Origin: an uncultured Bacteroidota bacterium
GTDB lineage: Bacteria; Bacteroidota; Bacteroidia; Flavobacteriales; Flavobacteriaceae
Length of the DNA stretch: 64,000 nt
Direction of reading: 5' to 3'
Assembly: GCA_902550325.1 (NCBI GenBank)
Contig: CACCYT010000001.1
Span: 109,174-173,173 of the forward strand
A model generated the notes under the pieces. It did not search any database and was not told where the DNA came from. It saw nothing but the letters and a program-made list of their open reading frames with translations. The stretch's first letter is position 1. Each line of letters starts with the position of its first letter. Positions 1 through 10,134 of the stretch are shown here, piece after piece. Made by a program: the position numbers and the translations under genes.

Positions 1-692
1 GAGATTTAGGTTTAGAAATACCAACTGAGGAGGTTCCTCTCAATCAAAAAATAATGGTTGAGATGGCCAAAAAGGCTCGAAAACCAGTGATAGTAGCTAC
101 TCAGATGATGGAGTCAATGATTGACAATTTAACACCATCAAGAGCAGAAGTTAATGATGTTGCAAATTCTGTTATGGATGGGGCAGATTGCATCATGCTT
201 TCAGCTGAAACGTCTGTTGGTAAATACCCTTGTGAGGTTGTTAGAAAGATTGGTAAAATTATATCTAGCGTTGAAAATGCAGAGTTTGGTTTAACACAAG
301 CCAGTTCAGTAAGCATCAATAAAGATCGACTAATTACAAACTCCATTTGCTATCACGCGGCATTGCTAGCAGATAGAATTAAAGCATCTGCAGTTTGTAC
401 TTTAACAAATAGTGGATATACAGGTTGGGAGATATCTTCATACAGGCCAAAAGCTCTCGTGCTTGTATTTACTTCAAATATTAGAATTTTATCTCAACTC
501 AATCTTCTTTGGGGTGTTAAGTGTATATTTTATGACAAACTTGAAAGTACAGATAAAACAGTTGAAGATGTTAATGAGCTGGCTCAGCAAAAGAGGTACA
601 TAAAAAAGGGAGATTTTGTAATTAATTTAGCAGCAATGCCAATTAAGGAAAAGGGCCAGGTCAATACTTTGAGAATCACCAAGGTTGAATAA
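1..692 (+). CDS. pyk: Pyruvate kinase, C-terminal part (5' end outside window)
   Basis: Frame is open from base 3 (DLGLEIPTEEVPLNQKIMVEMAKKARKPVIVATQMMESMI...MLSAETSVGKYP), characteristic pyruvate kinase motifs; the listed Met at 54 is internal. Confidence 0.95.
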   Translation, partial: DLGLEIPTEEVPLNQKIMVEMAKKARKPVIVATQMMESMIDNLTPSRAEVNDVANSVMDGADCIMLSAETSVGKYPCEVVRKIGKIISSVENAEFGLTQASSVSINKDRLITNSICYHAALLADRIKASAVCTLTNSGYTGWEISSYRPKALVLVFTSNIRILSQLNLLWGVKCIFYDKLESTDKTVEDVNELAQQKRYIKKGDFVINLAAMPIKEKGQVNTLRITKVE

Positions 693-695
693 ATC

Positions 696-1058
696 ATGGA
701 TTCTCAAAGACAAAAGAAGGTTTCAACTCTTATAAAAAAAGATATAGCCAAGATAATAGATTCTGTTTTGAGAAACAGAGCCTTTCAGGGTGTTTTGGTT
801 TCGGTTACTAATGTTAAAACAACTCCGGACCTTGGTCAGTGTAAAATTTTTTTAAGCGTTTTCCCATCCAGAAAAACAACTGATATTATTAATTTCTTAG
901 GTAATAATAAATTTGAGATCAAGCAAAAATTTATTTCGCTGGTAAAAGCTCAGCTTAGAGTTATGCCTGAAATTGAGTTTTTGATAGATGATTCACTGGA
1001 TTATATCGAGGGTATTGAGAATGCACTCAAAAATGGTGGAGAAAATCCAATCAAATAA
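696..1058 (+). CDS. rbfA: 30S ribosome-binding factor A
   Basis: 120 aa; small RbfA-like protein with SVTNVKTTPDLGQCKIFLSVFP and C-terminal PEIEFLIDDSLDYIEGIENAL. Confidence 0.9.
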   Translation: MDSQRQKKVSTLIKKDIAKIIDSVLRNRAFQGVLVSVTNVKTTPDLGQCKIFLSVFPSRKTTDIINFLGNNKFEIKQKFISLVKAQLRVMPEIEFLIDDSLDYIEGIENALKNGGENPIK

Positions 1059-1063
1059 TAATT

Positions 1064-2248
1064 ATGAAATCTACAGACTTCATTGCGCTGAAATATTTTT
1101 TTTCTAAAAAAAATTATAGTATTGTTTACATAATTTCTATTTTCTCTGTTTTAGTACTTTCTATAGCCAACTTCTCTTTCTTAACCATCTTGTCCGTATT
1201 TTCTGGCTTGGAGGAGTATTCCCTTTCATTTTCTAAATCATTTGACCCAGATATCAAATTAAAGTCTGCAACTGGAAATAGATTAGAAATGACAGAAAAT
1301 GATATTCAGTTAATTAAAGAAATTGAAGGGGTAGTAAGTGTTTCAAAAACAATTTTTGGTAAAGCGGTAATTCAAAATGGTGAGAAAACCGAATTCGCAG
1401 AGATCTTAGGCGTTGATGATGAGTTCAACAATGTGATATTGATTGATTCAATAATGGAAGTTGGCACTTTTTCAAAACCAGATAACTATACTTCTTTTAC
1501 AAGCAGCTCCATATCACAAAAACTAGATTTAACTTTATACAGCGCATCTGGTCAATATTTTGTTAATACACTTTCAGATGATTACGTGAACTTTTTTATT
1601 CAGCCTTTTAATAGTTCTGAAACATTAATTTCTAATGGTGTTTTTAGGACCAGAAATGATGATAATGAAAATAAAGTTATAGTAAGCCTTCCAATTGCTT
1701 CAAAATTATTTGGGTTTGAAAAAGATAATTACAGTGAGCTTTTGATAAAAACTAGCGGCGAATTATATGCCACAAAAGAGAATATAAAAAGATTATTCCC
1801 TAAACTTAGTGTATTAACGCATAAAGAACAAAATGAAACACTCTATAAAATAATGCAATCTGAAAGGTTGGTAATAATAGCAATCATGTTTTTTATTGTT
1901 TTGGTTTCCGCCTTTAATGTTATAGCTACCGTTTCAATGCTAATCATTGAAAAAGAGGCAAATATTAAAACTCTTAAAGCGCTTGGAATGAACACAAAAG
2001 AAATTTTTCAATTATTTTTCAAGCATGGACTACTAATTAATTTAAGCGGCTTAATAATTGGTCTTATTCTGTCAATTGTTCTAATTTATATACAAATTAA
2101 TTTTTCGATAATTTCAATTCCAGGTCTTGATGTTCCTTATCCGGTTTCATTAAAAGCAGGTAATATTGGGGTTTTAATGATCTCTGCCTTTTTTATTGCT
2201 GTTTTTTCATCTTACCTGGGAGCACTTGCCTCCAAAAAAATCAGTTAA
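1064..2248 (+). CDS. ABC transporter permease, LolC/LolE (FtsX/MacB-like) family
   Basis: 394 aa; N-terminal TM, large extracytoplasmic domain, three C-terminal TMs with IIEKEANIKTLKALGMNTKEIFQLF motif. Confidence 0.85.
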   Translation: MKSTDFIALKYFFSKKNYSIVYIISIFSVLVLSIANFSFLTILSVFSGLEEYSLSFSKSFDPDIKLKSATGNRLEMTENDIQLIKEIEGVVSVSKTIFGKAVIQNGEKTEFAEILGVDDEFNNVILIDSIMEVGTFSKPDNYTSFTSSSISQKLDLTLYSASGQYFVNTLSDDYVNFFIQPFNSSETLISNGVFRTRNDDNENKVIVSLPIASKLFGFEKDNYSELLIKTSGELYATKENIKRLFPKLSVLTHKEQNETLYKIMQSERLVIIAIMFFIVLVSAFNVIATVSMLIIEKEANIKTLKALGMNTKEIFQLFFKHGLLINLSGLIIGLILSIVLIYIQINFSIISIPGLDVPYPVSLKAGNIGVLMISAFFIAVFSSYLGALASKKIS

Positions 2249-3242
2249 GAACTGGCTCAGAATTAAATTGTTTTTTTAAATCACTGAATAAAAGTAGAAG
2301 CTCATCAGAACAATCTGTTGTTACCATAATATTTCGATATTTTTTAAAATCGGGGATTCCCCTAAAGTAATTTGAATAGTGTCTTCTGGTTTCTAAAACC
2401 CCCAACTTTTCACCCTTCCAATCAATTGACATTAATAGATGCTTTTCTGCCATTCTAATTCTTTCAGAAATTGTAGGGGGCTGCATATGTGTACCTGTTT
2501 TAAAGTAGTGTTTAACATGATTGAAAAACCACGGATTACCAATTGATGCCCTCCCAATCATAGCGCCATCTAGACCATATTTGTCTCTCATCTCTAAAGC
2601 TCTTTCAGGTGAGTTTACGTCTCCGTTTCCAAATACTGGTATTTTCATCCTTTGGTTATTTTTGACTTCTGAAATTAATTTCCAGTTGGCATTGCCTTTA
2701 TACATTTGAGCGCGGGTTCTTCCGTGTATAGCTATAGCTTTGGCTCCGGCATCTTGAATTCTCTCCGCCACTTCAACTATCTTAATTGATGATTCGTCCC
2801 ATCCTAATCTAGTTTTAACAGTTACTGGGAGTCTAGTTCTTTTTGCCATTTCTCTAGTTAACATTTCCATTTTGTTGATATCCTTTAGAATTCCTGCACC
2901 CGCTCCTTTACATACCACCTTTTTTACTGGACACCCAAAGTTTATATCAATGATATCCGGGTTTGTTTTCTCAACAATATCAATGGCTTTGAGCATTGAA
3001 TCTAAATTAGATCCAAAGATTTGAATTCCCACCGGCCTCTCCTTCTCATAAATATCTAATTTCATAACGCTTTTTACAGCATCCCTGATTAAACCTTCGC
3101 TTGAAATGAATTCAGTATAGACAACATCTGCTCCATTTTCTTTACATAGAGCTCTAAATGGGGGGTCACTTACATCTTCCATTGGTGCAAGTAATAGTGG
3201 GAAACTACCTAATTCTATGTCTCCTATTTTAACCATTTTCAT
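2241..3242 (-). CDS. dusB: tRNA-dihydrouridine synthase (DusB-like)
   Basis: LLLAPMEDVSDPPFRALCKENGADVVYTEFIS, INFGCPVKKVVCKGAGAGILKD, AIHGRTRAQMYKGNANW. Confidence 0.93.
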   Translation of the reverse strand: MKMVKIGDIELGSFPLLLAPMEDVSDPPFRALCKENGADVVYTEFISSEGLIRDAVKSVMKLDIYEKERPVGIQIFGSNLDSMLKAIDIVEKTNPDIIDINFGCPVKKVVCKGAGAGILKDINKMEMLTREMAKRTRLPVTVKTRLGWDESSIKIVEVAERIQDAGAKAIAIHGRTRAQMYKGNANWKLISEVKNNQRMKIPVFGNGDVNSPERALEMRDKYGLDGAMIGRASIGNPWFFNHVKHYFKTGTHMQPPTISERIRMAEKHLLMSIDWKGEKLGVLETRRHYSNYFRGIPDFKKYRNIMVTTDCSDELLLLFSDLKKQFNSEPVLN

Positions 3243-3306
3243 GCAAATTTAAACTAATATCTTTTAGACTATAAAGGGATTAATTAATTTATATTTGTAG
3301 GGTTCA

Positions 3307-5103
3307 ATGAGTTTGATAAGAAATTTTTGCATTATTGCGCATATAGATCATGGAAAAAGCACTCTTGCTGACCGGCTTCTTGACATAACTGGAACAATCT
3401 CTGACAGAGACAAACAAGATCAGTTGCTTGATGACATGGATCTTGAAAGAGAAAGGGGAATTACAATAAAATCTCATGCAATTCAAATGAATTACGAGCA
3501 TGAAGATAAGACCTACGTACTTAATTTGATTGATACACCTGGGCACGTTGATTTTTCATATGAGGTTTCTAGGTCCATCGCTGCCTGTGAAGGAGCATTG
3601 CTAATTGTAGATGCTGCTCAAAGTATTCAAGCGCAAACAATTTCAAATCTATACTTAGCACTAGAAAATGACTTAGAAATTATTCCTATTCTTAACAAAA
3701 TAGATTTGCCATCTGCAAAGCCAGATGAGGTTTCTGATGATATTGTTGATTTGCTTGGCTGTAAGCTTGAGGAAATAATAAGGGTTTCCGCAAAAACTGG
3801 GGAAGGGGTAAGTTCTATCTTGGAAGAAATAGTTAACAGAGTGCCTGCTCCAAAAAAATCAAGCAATGAGGAATTAAAGGCTTTAATTTTTGATTCTGTA
3901 TATAATCCTTTCAGAGGAATTGAAATTTATTTTAGGGTTTTCTCTGGAAAGATTAAAAAGGGGCAAGAAATTAAGTTTTTGGCAACAAATAAAAAATATT
4001 TTGCAGATGAGGTTGGTACGCTGAGCTTAAAACAAATCCCAAAGAATGAGATAGGTTGTGGAGACGTAGGCTATTTAATTACTGGGATTAAAAATGCCAA
4101 AGAAGTGAAGGTTGGAGATACAATTGTTGACTCCAAGGCAAATGAAACTTCGGCTGTCTCTGGTTTTGAGGAAGTTAAGCCTATGGTGTTTGCTGGTATA
4201 TACCCTGTTGACACTGACGACTATGAAGATCTTCGTTCTTCAATCGAAAAGCTTCAATTAAATGATGCGTCTTTGGTTTTTAGCCCTGAAAACTCTTCTG
4301 CACTAGGGTTTGGGTTTAGGTGTGGTTTTCTAGGAATGCTTCACTTAGAAATTATTCAAGAAAGGCTTGAAAGGGAGTTCAACATGTCTGTAATAACAAC
4401 TGTTCCAAATGTTTCTTATCACGCTTTCACAAAAAAAGATAGCAACAATGCATTAATTGTAAATACTCCTTCGGATCTACCTGAGCCCACCTACCTTGAT
4501 CGTGTTGAAGAACCTTATATCAATGCCTCTATAATAACAAAAGCAGATTTTGTTGGGCCAGTAATGAGCCTTTGTATTGAAAAAAGAGGAATACTTAAAA
4601 ACCAGACCTATTTAACAACTCAAAGGGTAGAGCTTATTTTTGATATGCCTTTGGCGGAAATTGTTTTTGATTTTTATGACCGACTTAAATCTATTTCAAA
4701 AGGTTATGCCTCTTTTGATTACAGTCCAATTGGATTTATGCAATCAAAGCTTATTAAACTTGATATACTCCTAAACGGAAATCCAGTTGATGCATTGTCA
4801 GCCCTGATTCATTTTGACAACGCATACTCTATGGGGAAAAAAATTTGTGAGAAGCTTAAAGAGCTTATACCGAGGCAACAGTTTGACATTCCAATTCAGG
4901 CTGCAATAGGTGCAAAAATCATTTCTAGGGAAACTGTTAAAGCTGTAAGAAAAGATGTTACTGCAAAATGTTACGGAGGTGATATTACAAGAAAAAGAAA
5001 GCTTCTTGAAAATCAGAAAAAAGGAAAAAAGAAAATGAGACAAATTGGTAATGTTGAAATCCCACAACAGGCTTTTATGGCTGTACTAAAATTAAATGAT
5101 TAA
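3307..5103 (+). CDS. lepA: Elongation factor 4 (LepA)
   Basis: 598 aa; [36 protein letters not shown]-terminal [39 protein letters not shown]. Confidence 0.98.
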   Translation: MSLIRNFCIIAHIDHGKSTLADRLLDITGTISDRDKQDQLLDDMDLERERGITIKSHAIQMNYEHEDKTYVLNLIDTPGHVDFSYEVSRSIAACEGALLIVDAAQSIQAQTISNLYLALENDLEIIPILNKIDLPSAKPDEVSDDIVDLLGCKLEEIIRVSAKTGEGVSSILEEIVNRVPAPKKSSNEELKALIFDSVYNPFRGIEIYFRVFSGKIKKGQEIKFLATNKKYFADEVGTLSLKQIPKNEIGCGDVGYLITGIKNAKEVKVGDTIVDSKANETSAVSGFEEVKPMVFAGIYPVDTDDYEDLRSSIEKLQLNDASLVFSPENSSALGFGFRCGFLGMLHLEIIQERLEREFNMSVITTVPNVSYHAFTKKDSNNALIVNTPSDLPEPTYLDRVEEPYINASIITKADFVGPVMSLCIEKRGILKNQTYLTTQRVELIFDMPLAEIVFDFYDRLKSISKGYASFDYSPIGFMQSKLIKLDILLNGNPVDALSALIHFDNAYSMGKKICEKLKELIPRQQFDIPIQAAIGAKIISRETVKAVRKDVTAKCYGGDITRKRKLLENQKKGKKKMRQIGNVEIPQQAFMAVLKLND

Positions 5104-5127
5104 CTTTAAATTGATTTAATTTTTTTT

Positions 5128-5610
5128 TTGAAAAATCTACTCTTTTTATTAGCCTTTGTGTTTTCTTTTAATACTTATGCACAAGTTGAAACCAAAGAGT
5201 TTCAGGATGGGTATCTAAGAGGCTATAAGAAGGCTTATTTAAAAAAAAATAGAGTGGATTTTAATGGCACACTAAATTTCAAAGATGTTTATTCGTGGAT
5301 CGAAATTAACAGTTTTCTCCATGGCAATTCTTATAATAATGAGATGAAGCAAAAAAACTATGAGAGGGGTTATTATAGTGGTTATTACAAAGTTTGTGGG
5401 TGTTTTTGTGATTTAAGTTATGGTTTAGGAGTGCGAAGAGACCTTAGGGCTTATGAAAAGATTAATAAAAACATATCTAAATATCGAAAAAAAATAAGCA
5501 ATTTAAAGGATAAGTTTGCAAAGACAAAACAAAACAGCTTATTGCTTGAAATTGATGAAAATCAAGAAACCATAAGATTAATTATGGCTTCGTGTAATGA
5601 GTTCTTATAG
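5128..5610 (+). CDS. Hypothetical secreted protein with Gly/Tyr-rich repeats
   Basis: Signal peptide MKNLLFLLAFVFSFNTYAQ (TTG start); GYLRGYKKAY and YERGYYSGYYK repeats, CGCFC cluster. Confidence 0.6.
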   Translation: MKNLLFLLAFVFSFNTYAQVETKEFQDGYLRGYKKAYLKKNRVDFNGTLNFKDVYSWIEINSFLHGNSYNNEMKQKNYERGYYSGYYKVCGCFCDLSYGLGVRRDLRAYEKINKNISKYRKKISNLKDKFAKTKQNSLLLEIDENQETIRLIMASCNEFL

Positions 5611-5631
5611 AAATTTTTAAAACAATTTGAA

Positions 5632-6429
5632 ATGAAAAAACTACTCTTATTATTTTTTATTTTACTCTTTTTTTCCTGCACTGCTGAAAACAATGATGGC
5701 TCAGACGTTGAAAATGATCCCACAAATGACTTAACAATTCCATTAAGCCTATATCAAAAAATATATAAAACAACCAGTGATATTTATATTGAGGGTGGGT
5801 ATGTTTACATAAACACTAATGGAGTGCCCGATCACAAAAGCCCTTATTTTTTAGGAACAGAATGGGAGACCCAACAATACGCAGCCTATGATGGTTCAAA
5901 CCCTTTTGTAACAAATTTTAATTTAAATCCCAATAGGATTTCCGCTTTGTCTTTAACTTTTAAAATACCCATTAGTCCTAGAAAAGGAAATGGAAATAAC
6001 CCAACAAGGATGGGTGAAATTGGCGTTTCTTTAAATGGTGTCCCTTTCTATAATCAATACGCTGGTATGAATCAGCCGTTAACAAGAGAGGTTAACTCAT
6101 TTGACCAATACAATGGGCACCCTGCTCCTATGGGGCCTGGCCAAGAAAATGGTACGAGCGGACGTTATCATTATCACATGGAGCCTTTCTGGCTCACTCA
6201 AAATCATGGCAAGAATGGTCTTATTGGCTTTCTTTTAGATGGCTTTCCAGTGTACGGCCCCCAAGAAAGTGGTAGAACAATTAATAGCTCTGACTTAGAC
6301 GATTACCATGGTCATAGCCACGCAACATCTGATTTTCCAGATGGGATATATCACTATCACACAACTGCAGATGATCCATATTTAAATGGAAGTGGATACT
6401 ATGGAACGCCTGGGACTGTTAGCCAGTAG
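5632..6429 (+). CDS. YHYH domain-containing lipoprotein
   Basis: Lipobox FSCTAEN; GRYHYHMEPFWL and GIYHYHTTADDPYLNG; LIGFLLDGFPVYGP. Confidence 0.85.
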   Translation: MKKLLLLFFILLFFSCTAENNDGSDVENDPTNDLTIPLSLYQKIYKTTSDIYIEGGYVYINTNGVPDHKSPYFLGTEWETQQYAAYDGSNPFVTNFNLNPNRISALSLTFKIPISPRKGNGNNPTRMGEIGVSLNGVPFYNQYAGMNQPLTREVNSFDQYNGHPAPMGPGQENGTSGRYHYHMEPFWLTQNHGKNGLIGFLLDGFPVYGPQESGRTINSSDLDDYHGHSHATSDFPDGIYHYHTTADDPYLNGSGYYGTPGTVSQ

Positions 6430-6958
6430 TTTATTAATTATGATTGTGCTTAGCTCATGTAGCGGCAACCATTCATTTATTAAAAAAAACTCTGAAAATC
6501 TTGATTTAAGCAAAAGAATTGTTGAGTTCAATCAAAGTGCATACACGGGTTTTGTATATGACACATTTGATAATGGTGATACGATTTCTGTAGAGTTTTA
6601 TAAGCTTGGGCTAAAACATGGAAATTGGAAGAAATTTTATATTGGTGGTTCTTTAAAAGAAGTAAGGGTTTTTAACAACGGGAAAAAAGAAGGGAAATAT
6701 GAGGGTTTTTACAACGATGGCAGTAAAAATTTTTCTTTTAATTTTTACAATGATGAATACCACGGAACCAACAGGATATGGGCTAAAAACGGACAGTTGA
6801 TTGAAGAATTAAATTATTTGAACGGCTATGAAAATGGCAGTCAAAAAGTTTGGTATTTGAATGGAAAAATAAAGTCAAATTATGTTATAAAAAATAACCG
6901 AAGATTTGGATTACTAGGAACAAAAAATTGTATTAATACAGGTGAAGAAGTTTTTTAA
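6401..6958 (+). CDS. YwqK/MORN-repeat-like lipoprotein
   Basis: ORF 6386-6958; likely start at 6401 (MERLGLLASSLLIMIVLSSCSGN lipobox); repeats such as GLKHGNWKKFYIGGSLKEVRVFNNGKKEGKYEGFYNDGS. Confidence 0.75.
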   Translation: MERLGLLASSLLIMIVLSSCSGNHSFIKKNSENLDLSKRIVEFNQSAYTGFVYDTFDNGDTISVEFYKLGLKHGNWKKFYIGGSLKEVRVFNNGKKEGKYEGFYNDGSKNFSFNFYNDEYHGTNRIWAKNGQLIEELNYLNGYENGSQKVWYLNGKIKSNYVIKNNRRFGLLGTKNCINTGEEVF

Positions 6959-7565
6959 ATTATTTTTGATAGCTTATTTTTTTATTACTTGCTCTAAACA
7001 AAAAGAAGCTTTGCCTTTTTATAACTCTCCTGATTTTACACCAATATTTGAAAAACCAAAAAAAGACTCTCACACTATAAATAGTTTTGTTTTTACGAAT
7101 CAAAAAAACGAAGATTTTGGAAGTAAAGATTTAATTGGGAAAATTCATGTAGCAAATTTCATTTTTACATCTTGCACGAATATTTGTCCTATAATGACTA
7201 CCAATATGACAAAAGTTGAAGGTGAATTTGCAAACGACAAAGATGTTGAACTTGTCTCTTTTACGGTCACACCATGGATTGATAACCCCGAGCTTTTAAA
7301 AAGGTATAAGAAAGATTTTACTTTAAATTCTAATAACTGGACCTTCCTTACGGGTGATAAAAACAAAATATACAAACTTGCAAGAGAGTCTTATTTTGCA
7401 GAAGAAGAAATCGGCTTTACCAAAGATAGTTCTGACTTTTTACATACAGAGCATTTTTTACTCATTGATAAAAAGATGCATATCCGTGGCATTTACAATG
7501 GAACGCTAAAACTTGAAATGTCCCAAATTATTAAAGACATCCAAACTTTAAAAGAGCTTGGTTAA
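6942..7565 (+). CDS. SCO1/SenC family lipoprotein
   Basis: GKIHVANFIFTSCTNICPIMTTNM (CxxxCP motif) and DFLHTEHFLLID; GTG start, lipobox FITCSKQ. Confidence 0.9.
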   Translation: MKKFFKLFLIAYFFITCSKQKEALPFYNSPDFTPIFEKPKKDSHTINSFVFTNQKNEDFGSKDLIGKIHVANFIFTSCTNICPIMTTNMTKVEGEFANDKDVELVSFTVTPWIDNPELLKRYKKDFTLNSNNWTFLTGDKNKIYKLARESYFAEEEIGFTKDSSDFLHTEHFLLIDKKMHIRGIYNGTLKLEMSQIIKDIQTLKELG

Positions 7566-7585
7566 TTTTTTAAATCTCTTTTACA

Positions 7586-10102
7586 CTATCTTGGAACAGA
7601 AATGTTTGCTCCAAAAAAAATAGCATTCAGAAAAAGTTTATTTGTTCCGTACCAAGTTCCCCTAAAGTTTGGGTTATCAGCAAAAAGTACAACTCTTCCA
7701 GAGCCTAATGCGGAAACAATCAAAGATGCTGAGCCTTTTAAATTGTTTTCCATATTGTTTTCTGACACATAACCATCCACATGAGGGTCTTCGGAATACA
7801 AGGCAACAGATGAATAATGGCTTTTTGATTTATTTAAAAAAACATTGTTATTCTTGTAGACAGGAATTGATTTATCCCTGTATCCAAATGCAAGGGGGTG
7901 TGTAAGATCTAGATCCACACTTAAAATAGAGCCGCCAATTGTTTCTCTCCCGATGTGCTCTCTAGCATCAATATACCTTTTTCTATGAAAAGTTGTGTCT
8001 TTTTTAGCCTCAACCAAAGATTCGTCAATAATGTCTTTTTTTATTGCCCAGCTAGAAGCGGTTCCGCTTGTTATCAAGGTGTTTCCTCTACTCACCCAAT
8101 CCTTTATCTTTTTAACATTTGTGTCTGATATTTGATTATACGAGCCTGAAACCATAATCAAGTTTGTATACTTATCCAACGAGACTCTGCTAAGTTGATT
8201 GAGCTTAATTTTTGTCAACGGAATATGCACACGAGTGTCCAACAAATGCCAAACCTCACCAGCTTCATACGCATTAACACCATCACCAATCAGCATTGCA
8301 ACACTAACTTTTTTGTTTATTCTAAAATAGTTGCTTCCTAAATCAATTCCTGAAGCACTATACCCTGTTTCTGAGCCAAAAACAGGAATGTTAAATTTTT
8401 CTTGAGCTGATTGAACAATTTGAAAAAGTTTTTCTGAACTAATTTTTTGTTTACTAACAGGTACCATCACGGCACCGTAGTTAAAACTCCTAATTGCGTT
8501 ATTAGTGTTGACTTTGATAGAAAATGGCTTGTGAGCTGAATAGCTAACAATTCCATTTTTATGAAGATGATTAAGTGCTGCAGGAGTATTATAATCATCC
8601 CAATCCAAAATGTACGCATAATTTGATCTAGAAACTTTTGAATTATTGACTGGCTCTTCTTTAACTCTGACCAATTTATTAACATCAAATGATCTCAACT
8701 CTTTGTGTTTCATGTTATAAAAGTTTGACACAGACCATGCAGAAGCATCATAAAAGACACTATCTAAATATTTGTCATGTGTTTCAAAAAAGTTCTTAAC
8801 CATTCTTGACTGCTCTTGGACTACAGGAACCACGTACTTGTCTTTGTTCTTGTAAACTTTAATATTGTGAATTAATAGCTTGTCAATAAAAGCTTTTGTT
8901 CTGTTTTTGTCATATATATCACCAAACTCATAGGCTTTTATTTTCTCACTTTTAAACTCCTCAAGCGCAGACTCAAAAAATCTTTTTTGGTAATCCCTTA
9001 AGGCTCCTTTGTTATCAACGGCCGCCTCAACTGTTGCCATTCCAGTTAGAAACTGGTTTCTAATTGTAAAACCAAAGGTCATTTCACCATAATTAGTTTC
9101 TTGTACATGGCCTCTTGAGCTTGCTTGTTCAAAAAGCAAAGCCAATCCGCCCTGCAAATCAGAATAAGTGGATCCATATCCTGGATACGTTTCATCAAAC
9201 AATTCTTTGGTAAAATAGAATGTGCCTATGCTGTCTAAATATTTTACATAATACTCTGCAAAAACTGGATATAATTCCAAGTTGTCCTTTGGAATTAATG
9301 GTTCTAATGATGCGCCAGTTTTTGGTGGGTCAAAGAAATAATTACTGTTTGTGCCCATTTCATGAAAATCTGCAACAACATTTGGATACCATTCATGAAG
9401 CCAATTAAGCTTTCCTCTGCTCTCGGGATGTATTGCTAAAAGCCAATCTCTGTTTAAGTCGAACCAATAGTGATTGGTTCTCCCTCTAGGCCATGATTCA
9501 TTGTGTTCTGCATCATTAGAATCTGCAACTAAATTTATTGATTTATATTGATTAGCCCATTGAGTGTGTCTGTCTCTACCATCAGGATTAAGTGCTGGGT
9601 CAACAAACACAACAGAGTTTTTTCTGAACCGATCAATTTTTTTATTTTTTGAGGCAACTAAAGTATATGCCGTTAGTAACGCAGCTTCAGATGTAGAGGG
9701 TTCATTTCCATGAATACTATACCCCATGTTTATTATTACTGGTAGTTTTTCATTAACAGAGCTTACGGCCCCTGGCTCGGTATATGTTAGATGCTCTTTT
9801 TTAATTTCTTCTAGGTTTTTTAAATTTTCAGATGATGAAATGCTAAGAAGAACTAAGCTTCTGCCTTCATGAGTTTTTCCATAGTTAATCAAATCAGCCT
9901 TTTCAGATAAAGATGACAGGTATTTAAAGTAAGCCAAAATTAAATCGTGTCTTGTGTGCTGATACCCTATTTCATATCCCAAAAACTCTTCAGGGGTTTG
10001 AATGTTTTCACTGTAAGGGCCAAATTTTTCTAAAAAATAATCTTGAGAGAATGAGTAATTGAAAGATATGGCTAAAATAAAGTAGTAAATAAGTTTTTTC
10101 AT
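7586..10102 (-). CDS. M14 family zinc carboxypeptidase, secreted
   Basis: Signal peptide; GYSIHGNEPSTSEAALL, DPALNPDGRDR, ADFHEMGTNSNYFFDPP, GGLALLFEQASSRG. Confidence 0.9.
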   Translation of the reverse strand: MKKLIYYFILAISFNYSFSQDYFLEKFGPYSENIQTPEEFLGYEIGYQHTRHDLILAYFKYLSSLSEKADLINYGKTHEGRSLVLLSISSSENLKNLEEIKKEHLTYTEPGAVSSVNEKLPVIINMGYSIHGNEPSTSEAALLTAYTLVASKNKKIDRFRKNSVVFVDPALNPDGRDRHTQWANQYKSINLVADSNDAEHNESWPRGRTNHYWFDLNRDWLLAIHPESRGKLNWLHEWYPNVVADFHEMGTNSNYFFDPPKTGASLEPLIPKDNLELYPVFAEYYVKYLDSIGTFYFTKELFDETYPGYGSTYSDLQGGLALLFEQASSRGHVQETNYGEMTFGFTIRNQFLTGMATVEAAVDNKGALRDYQKRFFESALEEFKSEKIKAYEFGDIYDKNRTKAFIDKLLIHNIKVYKNKDKYVVPVVQEQSRMVKNFFETHDKYLDSVFYDASAWSVSNFYNMKHKELRSFDVNKLVRVKEEPVNNSKVSRSNYAYILDWDDYNTPAALNHLHKNGIVSYSAHKPFSIKVNTNNAIRSFNYGAVMVPVSKQKISSEKLFQIVQSAQEKFNIPVFGSETGYSASGIDLGSNYFRINKKVSVAMLIGDGVNAYEAGEVWHLLDTRVHIPLTKIKLNQLSRVSLDKYTNLIMVSGSYNQISDTNVKKIKDWVSRGNTLITSGTASSWAIKKDIIDESLVEAKKDTTFHRKRYIDAREHIGRETIGGSILSVDLDLTHPLAFGYRDKSIPVYKNNNVFLNKSKSHYSSVALYSEDPHVDGYVSENNMENNLKGSASLIVSALGSGRVVLFADNPNFRGTWYGTNKLFLNAIFFGANISVPR

Positions 10103-10134
10103 TTAAATAAGTGTAATAATTAGGCGTTTAAAAA

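Noticed and set aside
6386-6400. ORF-track start of the YwqK-like protein at 6386
   Set aside because: The Met at 6401 gives a clean lipoprotein signal peptide; the extra residues (MEVDT) come from the overlap with the YHYH gene.
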